Part shown: positions 35,210 to 42,892 of the stretch, piece after piece
Layout: every line of letters begins with the position of its first letter
Position numbering within the stretch: the stretch's first letter is position 1
Virus record (IMG/VR): IMGVR_UViG_3300008448_000154
Coordinates: 1 to 47,117 of that record
Reading direction: 5' to 3' (one strand)
DNA length: 47,117 nt
DNA from: a virus
The notes under the pieces: model-generated
The model's input: only the letters and a program-made list of their open reading frames with translations
What the model was told of the DNA's origin: nothing
Database searches by the model: none
Translations under genes and position numbers: made by a program

Positions 35210-38200
35210 TCACTTTATCGATGACAGCCCACCGCGCTTTCGGCGCTGGACTGGTGTTTGGTCAAACATGATGGCCATGGGCTTAGATGCCTTGGGGTTG
35301 GCCATGCCTTGGTAGCCGTACTCGCGCACGAGGCGCTCCATGTCATTGGCGTCTTGCAAGGGGTTAATCACGCCTTGGTTGTATTTTGACGTGAATGGAG
35401 TGCGGTTGGACTCGCGTGCCAAGAGGCGGAAGTCCAATGGGTCCTGCGTGATGTCGTACAGGTTGGACGACTCGGCGCGGTAGCGGTTGATGCCTAGCCC
35501 CGGCTCAGGCGACACCGTGCCCGGCTCGCCCATGTAAAAGTACGAGCGGTCACGCACAGCACTTGGGTCTTGCAAGCGCTCGGCCTCCTCACCCTTGATG
35601 CCCGTGCCGTAGCGTCTTGGGTCAGTAAACATCAGATCAGGACTGTGACTGTAATGAGTTAAAACCGATTGCGTTTCGGTTCCCTTTTCTGGGGTGATCA
35701 GCTTGCGAACGTAGTCAGGCATGCCACCTTTGTAGTCAGCGCTTAGGTATTCAGGCGGCAGCAAGATGGCCTTCTGCGGGGCGTACTGGAAGCCTTGAAA
35801 GGCGTCCTCAATAGCCTTGGTGGCCATCTTGTAACCTTCGGTATCCTTGCGCCGTTTTGACTCCATTTGCATCTCACGCAACTGTGCAACTTCAGCCTTG
35901 AGCTTGGCGTTAAGCGGAGTGTAATTGACCACGCTGTTCTGACCACGGGTCTCAGCCGTCATGGCCAACTGCGCCAGCGGACTGTACATTTGTTTGTGAA
36001 TGCCCCAAGCTATCTCTTCGCCTAATGGTCCAAACTCGTTGCCTCTAATGGCATGGCCAAACAGATCGTGAACGGCGCGAAACTTCTCGTTCTCGTTAAG
36101 CCCAGTGCTAGGATCAACTTGGTTTAAAAAGTCGTGCTTATCTCCACCTTGGAAAACGTACAGGTGCTGGTTGCCATGGACGTCGCTAGCCATTTCCTTT
36201 GCGCCTTTGTAGTTGCCCTCACCACTTCGATGAAACGACATACTCACGGGTAGACGGTCAAATTGCTCGCTGGTCTCTTTGGCCAATTGGCGGTAGGCTT
36301 TTTCTAGCAGGTCGTCATAGTTCTTGGCTCCAGCCTGCTCAAGAACGTCGGGCATGCTTTGAGCGTAGGCGTTAAAGATGGCGTCCTTATAAGCGGGCGA
36401 TCCTTCAACTGCTGCCATGTGTGTGCGGCCAATAGCAGACTGCTTGGCCAAACTTGATGCTGGCATCTCAGGCATCATGAAGTCTGATCCGCTCTGCTCC
36501 TTTGTGTAGCTCTGGGCGAGCTTGAGTGGTTTGTTTTCTGGGCTGCTTATCAGCCCTGCCACTTCCTCATCCGAAAACTGTTTCGGAACTCGTTGTCCAG
36601 TTGAGCTTGGTCCTGCTCCGACAACCCCTTGGGCTTGTAGTTCAGGCGTTTCTCTAACGCCTCGCGCACTGACCGTGCTTTGGTCAAATGTTGCTGGGAT
36701 GACTCGGTAGAACGGGCCTTCTTGTCTTGTTGCATATGTAGCTCCTGTTGGTTTCCCTGCTTGCGCAGTCTTCGCCTCTGTGGCCAGAGGGGGGATCTTA
36801 CTTGAAGTTAAAGCATCTGACGCCTTTTTCAACAACTCAGGCGCTTTCTTGGCGGCGTCTGTTGTTTTCATTGCACCTTTGATCATGGCCGTAGGGCTAG
36901 CAAAGCTCAGTGCGGTCTCAATCATTGGGCGCTCTTCGCCCGACGTGACGTTGTACTTGTCCATCAAACCCTTAAGGTGCTCGGACCCAAGAAACGGCTT
37001 GTCGCTACCAAGACCTACTGCACCAAGGCCCATGTTAAAAAGGTCAACGCCTGCGCTCAATGGGTTGTTGGCCAGCACGCCACGGTTGAGCAGATCCGTG
37101 AGTGCGCGTGGCTTTTTTAGGCTTTCCACCTCTTGACTTCCTTGCTTCTTAGCCATGTCGGCAATGAGCTTGGCCATTATCTTGGCCTTCTCAAGACCGC
37201 CAACGTTTTGCTCTGAGCCAGCAAAGTCTGCGGCTGCCATGCCGCCACCGTCAAAGCGTTGTTCATGAATTAAGCCGCCTTCAGCCTTGTGGACCTCACC
37301 ACCTTCGGCTCGCTGCAATCCAGTCTGGCGAACATCAGGTAAGCCTTCTTTACGATACCAAGGCAGCAAGTCACCACGGCCTGTTTCAATCTGTTTGAGG
37401 ACTTCTGCTCGCACGTTAGCTGGGTTTGGCTGTATGCCTTTTTGCTGAAGCACATAGGCCACTTGCCTTTCAAGCAGGTCGAGCGCATCGCCTCGAGGCG
37501 ACTTCAATCCAGTCAGCTCGCCGCCACCAAACCAACGTCCAGCCTGCGCCATACCACCGGGGATGCCAAGGTCCTTAGCAATGCCCAACAAACCTTGTTC
37601 GCCAGCGTTGTATTCAGTGTTGCCAAAACCGCCCTGCTCATTGAAGTAGGGGTGGTATCGACTGCCTTGCGTTTGGCCCCCAGCCTCATGCACGTCAAGC
37701 ACTACTGAGTTAGCAAAGTCGCCAGCCTTCTGGCTGCCGTAAGTTGGGATCTTGTAGTTGGTTGGTATGTTTGCTAAATTCTGCTCACGCAGGTTCAAAC
37801 CGCCCTCAAGAACTTTTTGCACACCTTCGCGATGCAACGGCATCAACGGCAGACCTATACCAAATTTTTCTTTGTACAAAGCCATCTCTTTGGCAACATT
37901 TGCCTCAGTTAATGGAATACCACGCGCATTCATATCACGCAGAAACTGGCCAACAGCCATCTCATTCATGATGGAGTTACGGGCAGAGGCTGGAGCCATC
38001 CCATAAATCCATTGGTCAAATTTTTCGGCAGGCATGCCCGCCTCCATTACCGCCTGCTTGACAGGGTACAGCGAGGCGTAAAACGTCTCACCACCCAAAG
38101 GCAAACCACGCTTGATCTGTTTTTCAATGAGAGCGCGGTTTTCTGGATCTGTGTACAGCTCTTCAACGTGCGAGGTGCTGGCGCGACTAGGTATGTCGCG

Positions 38201-39115
38201 AGGGAAGGTAGACTGCGACACATCAGGGAAACCCTCCAAGGCGTCCTTAATAGATGCGCGGTCAAACGCTTGCAGCTCTGGTGGTGGAGGTGACCATGCT
38301 TCAGTGGGCTGGTCTAGAAACTCATTGGCCTTGCGCTTGCGTTCTGCCACCACCTCAGCGGTGTTCTGCATCTTGTTGGGATTGCTCTCAGAAAAAGAAG
38401 ACTTGGTCAATGCCCCATACTTTTTTTCCAACGCAGGCTTTTGTGTTCGCTCCCACTCTAGCTTTTTGATGGCTTGATTCATTGCCTTTTTGGCAACCTC
38501 TTCGTCACTCAGCTTTGGGCTGGCCGCTGAAATTTTGTCAGCAAATCGGGCAGCAGTTGACTCTAGAACCTTGGTGCTGTAGTTAGCTGGCTTGGCTGCT
38601 TTGGAAGGCTTGGCGGCCTCTTCAGCGGCCTTCTGGGCCGCAAGTATCTCGTCAGCCTGCTTGCTTACGTCAGACACAATGTCGGCGATCTTCATGCCCA
38701 CACCCATCTTGCCGCCCTTTTGCATATTAACCACGCCACCCTTAGCGTAGGCTGGGCCTTGGATGATCTCCTCGCTGTCTGATACGTCAGGCACGGTGTT
38801 GAACACCCCACCACCAGCAGCGTGCGACTGGGCGACGTTCCTTGCCGCCTCTTTAACGCTCTCGCCCTTGTTGACGCGGTCTACGATCTTGTTCAGGGTT
38901 GCGTTGTCAGTCTTCAGGCCGTTAGCTTGGGCGGCCTCGACAAACTCGCTGCCATCGATCAGCGCAGCAGGCTTGACCCCACCACCAGCGGCAAACTGCT
39001 GCACCTTCTTGTGCCACTCATACGCCCGCCCCTCGTATTCTTTGGGGATGCCACCACCAGCCATGGCCCACTCTTTGAGGGATTGCTTCTTAGGACTACG
39101 TTCGGGGTTGGTCAT
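35210..39115 (-). CDS. multidomain 'polyvalent-like' protein with hydroxylase-like HxxxxH...E and ART-like C terminus, 1301 aa
   Basis: ATG 39115 has AAAGGTG six bases ahead; an ATG 11 codons earlier lacks a site. Residues ~1-150 carry GG motifs (QFAAGGGVKP, YAKGGVVNMQKGG). A charged coil follows, then an uncharacterised domain at ~340-590 (FYASLYPVKQAVMEAG to LLPWY). Ala-rich, GG-bearing linkers lie at ~600-830. Residues ~950-1120 hold VHDLFGH (His1016, His1021) followed by GEEIAWGIHK and AETRGQNS (Glu1055). H-x4-H with a distal Glu is the iron-binding layout of aromatic amino acid hydroxylases. From ~1150 an ART-like end runs from LTHYSHSPDLMF through YFYMGE and LYDIT to YGYQG. Its place between terminase and portal and the mixed domains suggest a protein delivered with DNA. 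Both enzyme calls are tentative. Confidence 0.72.
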   Translation of the reverse strand: MTNPERSPKKQSLKEWAMAGGGIPKEYEGRAYEWHKKVQQFAAGGGVKPAALIDGSEFVEAAQANGLKTDNATLNKIVDRVNKGESVKEAARNVAQSHAAGGGVFNTVPDVSDSEEIIQGPAYAKGGVVNMQKGGKMGVGMKIADIVSDVSKQADEILAAQKAAEEAAKPSKAAKPANYSTKVLESTAARFADKISAASPKLSDEEVAKKAMNQAIKKLEWERTQKPALEKKYGALTKSSFSESNPNKMQNTAEVVAERKRKANEFLDQPTEAWSPPPPELQAFDRASIKDALEGFPDVSQSTFPRDIPSRASTSHVEELYTDPENRALIEKQIKRGLPLGGETFYASLYPVKQAVMEAGMPAEKFDQWIYGMAPASARNSIMNEMAVGQFLRDMNARGIPLTEANVAKEMALYKEKFGIGLPLMPLHREGVQKVLEGGLNLREQNLANIPTNYKIPTYGSQKAGDFANSVVLDVHEAGGQTQGSRYHPYFNEQGGFGNTEYNAGEQGLLGIAKDLGIPGGMAQAGRWFGGGELTGLKSPRGDALDLLERQVAYVLQQKGIQPNPANVRAEVLKQIETGRGDLLPWYRKEGLPDVRQTGLQRAEGGEVHKAEGGLIHEQRFDGGGMAAADFAGSEQNVGGLEKAKIMAKLIADMAKKQGSQEVESLKKPRALTDLLNRGVLANNPLSAGVDLFNMGLGAVGLGSDKPFLGSEHLKGLMDKYNVTSGEERPMIETALSFASPTAMIKGAMKTTDAAKKAPELLKKASDALTSSKIPPLATEAKTAQAGKPTGATYATRQEGPFYRVIPATFDQSTVSARGVRETPELQAQGVVGAGPSSTGQRVPKQFSDEEVAGLISSPENKPLKLAQSYTKEQSGSDFMMPEMPASSLAKQSAIGRTHMAAVEGSPAYKDAIFNAYAQSMPDVLEQAGAKNYDDLLEKAYRQLAKETSEQFDRLPVSMSFHRSGEGNYKGAKEMASDVHGNQHLYVFQGGDKHDFLNQVDPSTGLNENEKFRAVHDLFGHAIRGNEFGPLGEEIAWGIHKQMYSPLAQLAMTAETRGQNSVVNYTPLNAKLKAEVAQLREMQMESKRRKDTEGYKMATKAIEDAFQGFQYAPQKAILLPPEYLSADYKGGMPDYVRKLITPEKGTETQSVLTHYSHSPDLMFTDPRRYGTGIKGEEAERLQDPSAVRDRSYFYMGEPGTVSPEPGLGINRYRAESSNLYDITQDPLDFRLLARESNRTPFTSKYNQGVINPLQDANDMERLVREYGYQGMANPKASKPMAIMFDQTPVQRRKRGGLSSIK

Positions 39116-39326
39116 GCTCGACACCTTTCGATGGAATGCCGTGATCATAAACGCTAGGCGGTGTCAAGTCCATCCGTTGCACGAGCCAGCGCTCAAACAT
39201 ATCACGCGCCCAGTCCTTATCGACTGGCTGGCCCCATCGGCTGATCAGCTCGAAGCGGTTAGCGCTCATCTCCACCTTTGCAGGGTGGTTCAGGTTCTCG
39301 ATGGTCAAGTCGCCGTCATATCGCAT
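39096..39326 (-). CDS. small hypothetical protein, 76 aa
   Basis: Starts at ATG 39326, overlapping the upstream stop by 11 bases, with GGTG ahead. Its end overlaps the start of the 1301-residue gene by 20 bases. The product (MSANRFELISRWGQPVDKDW, then FERWLVQRMDLTPPS) looks like a folded small protein with Trp/Arg patches. No known family. It may be a cofactor of its large neighbour, but nothing shows it. Confidence 0.55.
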   Translation of the reverse strand: MRYDGDLTIENLNHPAKVEMSANRFELISRWGQPVDKDWARDMFERWLVQRMDLTPPSVYDHGIPSKGVEHDQPRT

Positions 39327-39633
39327 TTGGTTTCACCAATGTGTAGGGTTCGTTGGTGCGCTTCTGCTGCTCTTCGACCGCCTTAAGGTCGTGCAGCACC
39401 TCGCGCTGGACTAGCTCAAGGTCGTGCCTGCGCAGGTGGCCCTCAATGATGTTGACGCGCTCTACTGACCACAAGATGCGCGGGGCTTGATGCAGCCTCA
39501 GTCGCAGGCGAGCGCAGAACGTCTCGCACTTGGCAAAGTCGAACCACACCCACATGGCCACAAAGCCCCATGGTGCGCGGCTCAGGTTCAGGCCTAACTT
39601 AAAGTAGCCGCCTTCTGGTTTGAAATGAATCAT
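39316..39633 (-). CDS. hypothetical protein next to terminase, 105 aa
   Basis: The start is ATG 39633, which has GAGGAGACCGAC directly ahead; the longer frame runs back into terL without a site. The product begins MIHFKPEGGYFKLGLNLSRA, has a hydrophobic Trp-rich segment (WGFVAMWVWFDFAKCETF) and ends in a charged helix. The hydrophobic part is short for a membrane helix. It lies ten bases after terL. Function unknown. Confidence 0.6.
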   Translation of the reverse strand: MIHFKPEGGYFKLGLNLSRAPWGFVAMWVWFDFAKCETFCARLRLRLHQAPRILWSVERVNIIEGHLRRHDLELVQREVLHDLKAVEEQQKRTNEPYTLVKPNAI

Positions 39634-39643
39634 GTCGGTCTCC

Positions 39644-41062
39644 TCAAATAGCGTAAGGGTTAACACGGCGCACGCGGCCAGTGTCAGCGTAGTCGTCTTC
39701 GTCCCAGTCCTCGTCAGGTGGTGGGTCAATGTCCAGCCAGCCAGAGTCGCGCAGGTAGCGCAAGGCCTGAGTGCAGGCGTCCACGAGGTCGTCGTGCGTG
39801 GTCTCAGGGAATGAGCAAATCTGGCTCACAAAGCCCTCGGCCCAGTCTTTGACGAAACCCTTTCGGTTATCGCTCTCAGGGATCCACACACGGCCACGGG
39901 CGATGATGTTGGAGACGATGTTCAGGCGCTGCATCTTGTCAGCACGGCCGGGGTTATACGCACGCACAGGCAAGTGCGCCCGCTGCAAGTCTTGGATCAG
40001 CGAGATGCCTGCCGACTTGTCCTCGATCAGAAGCAGGTCCACACGTTTGCGGTCCTTGCCCTCGCCGAAGACCGTCTCGTACTCCTCGAGCACCTTGGGC
40101 CGCAGGTCTGGGTACTGCATGCGCTCTTGCCAGCAGTCGATGATCATGGCCGACATTGGGCCGTCCTGTGGCTTGAACACGCCGAACGTGATGCAGGCCG
40201 TCGGGTCGTTCTGGACCTTCTCTGAGGTGGCCACGTCGTAGCTCTGGAGGATGTACTCGAACTTGGGGAAGGGGCGGCCAGCAGGCCACAGCTTGAACAT
40301 GTCGCGTTTAACGATGCCACCCTCTTCAGGGTCGATGATCTCAGCGTAGATCTCCTGACGGCCAAGCTTCGTGCCCTCATAGGACAGGATCTGCTTGCGG
40401 AAGTTGTCAGACAGGTTTGCAAGGTTGGCGTAAGTCGAGGCGGTAGTCATCACCACGTCGTCACCCTCACGGCCAAGCAGCTCAATGATCAGGTCCTTGG
40501 GCCGTGGCGTGGTGGTGCAGATCATGCGGGTGCGCTTACCGAGACGCATGCCGAACTGGATCTGGTCCCACGCCTCTTGCAGGTAATCCCACGCGGCTAG
40601 CTCGTCGCACCAGCCACCATGGAACTGCGGGCCACGGAAGCGCTCAGGCTCTGATGCGGGGATGCCTTTGATCAGGCTGCCATTGATCAGGCGCAGCTCG
40701 TGGTACTGCTTGTTGTAGTCAGCGATCAGGCTCTTGGGAATGATGGTCAGCAGGCCTGAGTCACCCTCGAAGCAGGTCGCCTTGACGTCAGCGCTAGTTG
40801 GGGCGGCCACCAGCCACCGCGTCTCTGGCTCTTCCCATGCCCACCACGCGATCTGCTCGGCTGCTGTGCGGGTTTTGCCTGCGCCGCGCCCAGCTAACAT
40901 TAGCCAGATACTCCACCAATCACCATGGGGCAGCGTCTGGTGCGCGTGCTGGGTCTTGAACCAACTCATACGCCACGCCCATGCAAGCCTGAACTCGGGG
41001 CTAGCCAGCGCGAGGCTCTTCTGAACCTCTGGGTCTGCCACGATCTCAGCGATGTCACTCAT
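39644..41062 (-). CDS. terL: terminase large subunit (packaging ATPase and nuclease)
   Basis: The N-terminal ATPase has Walker A LAGRGAGKT at residues 56-64 (Lys63), a VAAPTSADVK coupling segment near 85-94, and Walker B with Asp153-Glu154 in GGWCDELAAW. A coupling motif CTTTPRPK follows near 190. The C-terminal nuclease carries acidic motifs (SYDVATSEK, LLLIEDKSAG, THDDLVDACTQAL) expected of the RNase-H-like fold. The 472-residue length is normal. It overlaps the terS gene by eight bases, so translation is coupled. It pumps DNA into the procapsid through the portal and cuts the concatemer. Confidence 0.93.
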   Translation of the reverse strand: MSDIAEIVADPEVQKSLALASPEFRLAWAWRMSWFKTQHAHQTLPHGDWWSIWLMLAGRGAGKTRTAAEQIAWWAWEEPETRWLVAAPTSADVKATCFEGDSGLLTIIPKSLIADYNKQYHELRLINGSLIKGIPASEPERFRGPQFHGGWCDELAAWDYLQEAWDQIQFGMRLGKRTRMICTTTPRPKDLIIELLGREGDDVVMTTASTYANLANLSDNFRKQILSYEGTKLGRQEIYAEIIDPEEGGIVKRDMFKLWPAGRPFPKFEYILQSYDVATSEKVQNDPTACITFGVFKPQDGPMSAMIIDCWQERMQYPDLRPKVLEEYETVFGEGKDRKRVDLLLIEDKSAGISLIQDLQRAHLPVRAYNPGRADKMQRLNIVSNIIARGRVWIPESDNRKGFVKDWAEGFVSQICSFPETTHDDLVDACTQALRYLRDSGWLDIDPPPDEDWDEDDYADTGRVRRVNPYAI

Positions 41063-41696
41063 TCGCGTTGACCTGCTTCTTTAGCTCTGTATTCTTGAGG
41101 ATGGCAGACAGCAGGTTCTCAGCCTCCACCTGCGCCTCCACCTTGATAGGGTTGCCGCCGTCGCCACCGAGCTGGACCTTGTTGCCATAGCGCTTAGGGT
41201 CCCAGACAGCTAGCAGCTTCAGGCGCGTCTCGATCTGGAGCTTCCTGTGGCCAAGCATGTCGTCCTCGGTCACCGTCATGCTGTCCTCATCCTCACCAGC
41301 GCCAGAGCTGAAAACCTTCTTCTGGCCAAGATGCGGCGTGTTGGCAATCTCGAGGGCCTCCTCGGCCAATGCGTCGTAGCCCATTTCGCGTGCGCGTGCG
41401 AGGCGTGAAGCAAACTCAGGGTGCTCAACGACCCAGTTGTACACAGTGCGCCAGCTTGGCATCCCATCCATACGGCACACCTTACGCAGATTTACGCCAT
41501 TAGAGACGAGGTCACAGATCTGGTCTGCTAGCTCTTCGGTGTATTTTGATCCTGAGCCTTTAGGTGCGCCCATCTTCTTTGGGGCGATTACAGGCTCTAT
41601 GGGGGCTTCGTACACTGCGGGGCGTACGATCTTCTCTGCGCGTGTTGTTTTGCGCGTTGTGGGGCGTTTTGATGGCTTGGCGGCGGTTTCTGGCAT
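41055..41696 (-). CDS. terS: terminase small subunit (Sf6-like DNA-binding protein)
   Basis: The middle of this 213-residue protein holds a helix-turn-helix of Sf6 gp1 type: ELADQICDLVSNGVNLRKVC, then PSWRTVYNWVVEHPEFASRL. It is followed by REMGYDALAEEALEIAN and the RLKLLAVWDPKRYGNKV oligomerisation end. A basic Lys/Arg/Pro-rich N terminus of ~40 residues precedes these parts. GAGGA lies nine bases before ATG 41696. It binds the packaging site and hands DNA to TerL. The binding site could be in the repeat-rich gene-free stretch just upstream (41697-42014). Confidence 0.85.
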   Translation of the reverse strand: MPETAAKPSKRPTTRKTTRAEKIVRPAVYEAPIEPVIAPKKMGAPKGSGSKYTEELADQICDLVSNGVNLRKVCRMDGMPSWRTVYNWVVEHPEFASRLARAREMGYDALAEEALEIANTPHLGQKKVFSSGAGEDEDSMTVTEDDMLGHRKLQIETRLKLLAVWDPKRYGNKVQLGGDGGNPIKVEAQVEAENLLSAILKNTELKKQVNANE

Positions 41697-41877
41697 TACC
41701 TTATTCCTCGTCCGATTAGATGCACCGTATGGTAACCGAATCGATTAGCTTTTGGAATGTCAGCGGCTTATGCCACGCTAAAGCGAATCGGTTTCATTTC
41801 GCTTGCGGTTCGCTATAGTTTGTTGGCCTGCGCTCATCTCAGGTTAAACAGTCGCACGAGCAAGCCAGTGTATGTAA

Positions 41878-41966
41878 CCAACACGACTGGGGACTGGCAG
41901 GTTCCCTACCCTGAATATGGGACTGCACCCACGACTTCAGTTCTCGGCAATCCCCATGCGTGTTGG
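41878..41966. other. 89-base structured inverted repeat in the terS-upstream gene-free stretch
   Basis: Arms CCAACACGACTGGGG (41878-41892) and CCCCATGCGTGTTGG (41952-41966) pair at 13 of 15 positions around ~59 bases. Inside, GCAG/CTGC and TCCC/GGGA (41897-41926) make a second, bulged hairpin. A third hairpin (41967-41993) follows directly. No gene with a ribosome site is present on either strand across 41697-42014. It may be a packaging-site or RNA structure. Confidence 0.6.
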
Positions 41967-41993
41967 CCCCCGTTTTGTCTACACGGTCGGGGG
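41967..41993. other. GC hairpin adjoining the structured repeat
   Basis: CCCCCG (41967-41972) pairs with CGGGGG (41988-41993) around a 15-base loop. No T tract follows on either strand, so it is not a standard terminator. It abuts the 89-base inverted repeat on one side and the AACCGAATCGGTT palindrome on the other. Confidence 0.6.
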
Positions 41994-42014
41994 AACCGAA
42001 TCGGTTTCGATTCG

Positions 42015-42158
42015 CTATCTCATGATGTCAGGCATCACACACACAACTACTAAAAACACGATAAACATTGTACCAATAAACCAGCGTTGCAGCAACGATT
42101 CCTCGGGCTGCTGGCTAGGTAAATGACTCATCATCTCATCGATCTCTTCACGGTTCAT
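42015..42158 (-). CDS. small single-pass membrane protein, 47 aa
   Basis: The start at ATG 42158 has GAAGGA ahead and overlaps the upstream stop as ATGA. The product has an acidic helical start (NREEIDEMMSHLPSQQPEE), then one clear membrane helix (WFIGTMFIVFLVVVCVM, about 27-43). Small tail-anchored proteins like this may be superinfection or holin-type factors. Its last bases lie inside a repeat copy. Function unknown. Confidence 0.65.
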   Translation of the reverse strand: MNREEIDEMMSHLPSQQPEESLLQRWFIGTMFIVFLVVVCVMPDIMR

Positions 42159-42364
42159 TTTGCTTGATCCTTCACTTTTGCCATCCTCACGCGGATGTTG
42201 CCCTCGCCCATGTGGTGCATGAGCAAATGCACAAACGTCTGGCTCATGGTGGTGGTGTCGATCTCGATGTACGCCTCTTGGCACACCACAAGGCCGTCGC
42301 TGATGATCTTGGGGTTCTCATGCGTGATGGTGCGCTCACGCACACTGAAGGTAGGCAACGTCAT
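42155..42364 (-). CDS. small hypothetical protein, 69 aa
   Basis: ATG 42364 follows a GAGGTGG site, and both ends overlap neighbours by four bases. The sequence (MTLPTFSVRERTITHENPKI, then CQEAYIEIDTTTMSQTFVHLL) is strand then helix, ending in a basic tail. It is part of a chain of coupled early genes. No family is recognised. Confidence 0.6.
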   Translation of the reverse strand: MTLPTFSVRERTITHENPKIISDGLVVCQEAYIEIDTTTMSQTFVHLLMHHMGEGNIRVRMAKVKDQAK

Positions 42365-42588
42365 GCTGCCACCTCTTTGATGTACTTACGCGCCATGCGC
42401 TTGTCGTGGACCGACAGGGGCAGGCCCTTCTTGAAGCGCTCGACTAACATCTTGACGTTGGCGTTCTGATCGCGCTCTTGCGTGTCACCAAACGCCTCGA
42501 CGCGCTCCTCTTCGGTCAGCTCGATGCGGGGCAGGCCGAGGGCCTTACGCACCTCGATCTCAGCCCGTAGTTGTTGAATCGTTCTCAT
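42361..42588 (-). CDS. small charged helical protein, 75 aa
   Basis: Begins MRTIQQLRAEIEVRKALGL with GAGGGTGG ahead, and ends RMARKYIKEVAA. It is mostly helix, with many Arg/Lys/Glu. It lies nine bases after the 90-residue gene. No DNA-binding motif can be named, though the charge pattern would allow one. Confidence 0.6.
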   Translation of the reverse strand: MRTIQQLRAEIEVRKALGLPRIELTEEERVEAFGDTQERDQNANVKMLVERFKKGLPLSVHDKRMARKYIKEVAA

Positions 42589-42597
42589 GCCACCCTC

Positions 42598-42870
42598 TCA
42601 ATACGCGTTAGCGTCAGCAACGTGCTGCGCAAAATCTTCTTTGGCCTCTTCGAGGAAACGGTCAGTCTCTTCGGTAGGGATGTCGTAAGTGATGTTGTTG
42701 CCAGAGGCGTCGAACACAAACACGTCGTAGTGCTCGGCGTAGTCAGGCGCGTGAGGAAAGTTGATCTCTTCTGGCAAGTAGTCATAGGCCACGGTCACTG
42801 GCTGCTCGGTCTCGCCTTGGTCATAAGACACAAAGCTGCTGAAGGTGTATTGGAATTGTGAGGCTTTCAT
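42598..42870 (-). CDS. small acidic protein with AGCGAA leader, 90 aa
   Basis: A Tyr/Asp-rich, strongly acidic protein (SSFVSYDQGETEQPVTVAYDYLP in pieces, and HYDVFVFDASGNNITYD) with beta strands and a helical end rich in Glu/Ala. Upstream of ATG 42870 is AAAAGCGAAAGGAAAGCGAA, the same leader element seen at three other early genes. Acidic, strand-rich small proteins are typical of phage proteins that mimic DNA or bind host factors, but nothing proves that here. Confidence 0.65.
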   Translation of the reverse strand: MKASQFQYTFSSFVSYDQGETEQPVTVAYDYLPEEINFPHAPDYAEHYDVFVFDASGNNITYDIPTEETDRFLEEAKEDFAQHVADANAY

Positions 42871-42892
42871 TTCGCTTTCCTTTCGCTTTTGA

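Larger units (their letters stand above)
41737..42016. repeat. three related CGAATCGG-type repeats flanking the gene-free stretch
   Basis: CGAATCGGTTTCATTTCGCT (41784-41803) and CGAATCGGTTTCGATTCGCT (41997-42016) match at 18 of 20 bases. A shorter copy, CGAATCGATTAGCT (41737-41750), lacks five bases. The third also forms the palindrome AACCGA-A-TCGGTT at 41994-42006. Only the last 2 bases overlap a gene (the stop of the 47-residue gene). They could be binding sites for TerS or a regulator, or degraded leader copies. Confidence 0.7.

Noticed and set aside
39634-39729. N-terminal 32-codon extension of the 105-residue gene into terL
   Set aside because: The downstream ATG 39633 has a strong GAGGAGACCGAC site, while the extension has none and runs inside terL.
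41878-41966. Possible tRNA
   Set aside because: The pairing stem is 15 bases and no T-loop GTTCRANYC, D-loop or anticodon arm of correct size could be found.
41757-42053. 98-codon plus-strand open frame across the gene-free stretch
   Set aside because: No usable ribosome site (GGA directly abuts the ATG), opposite strand to all neighbours, and composed largely of the repeats and hairpins noted there.
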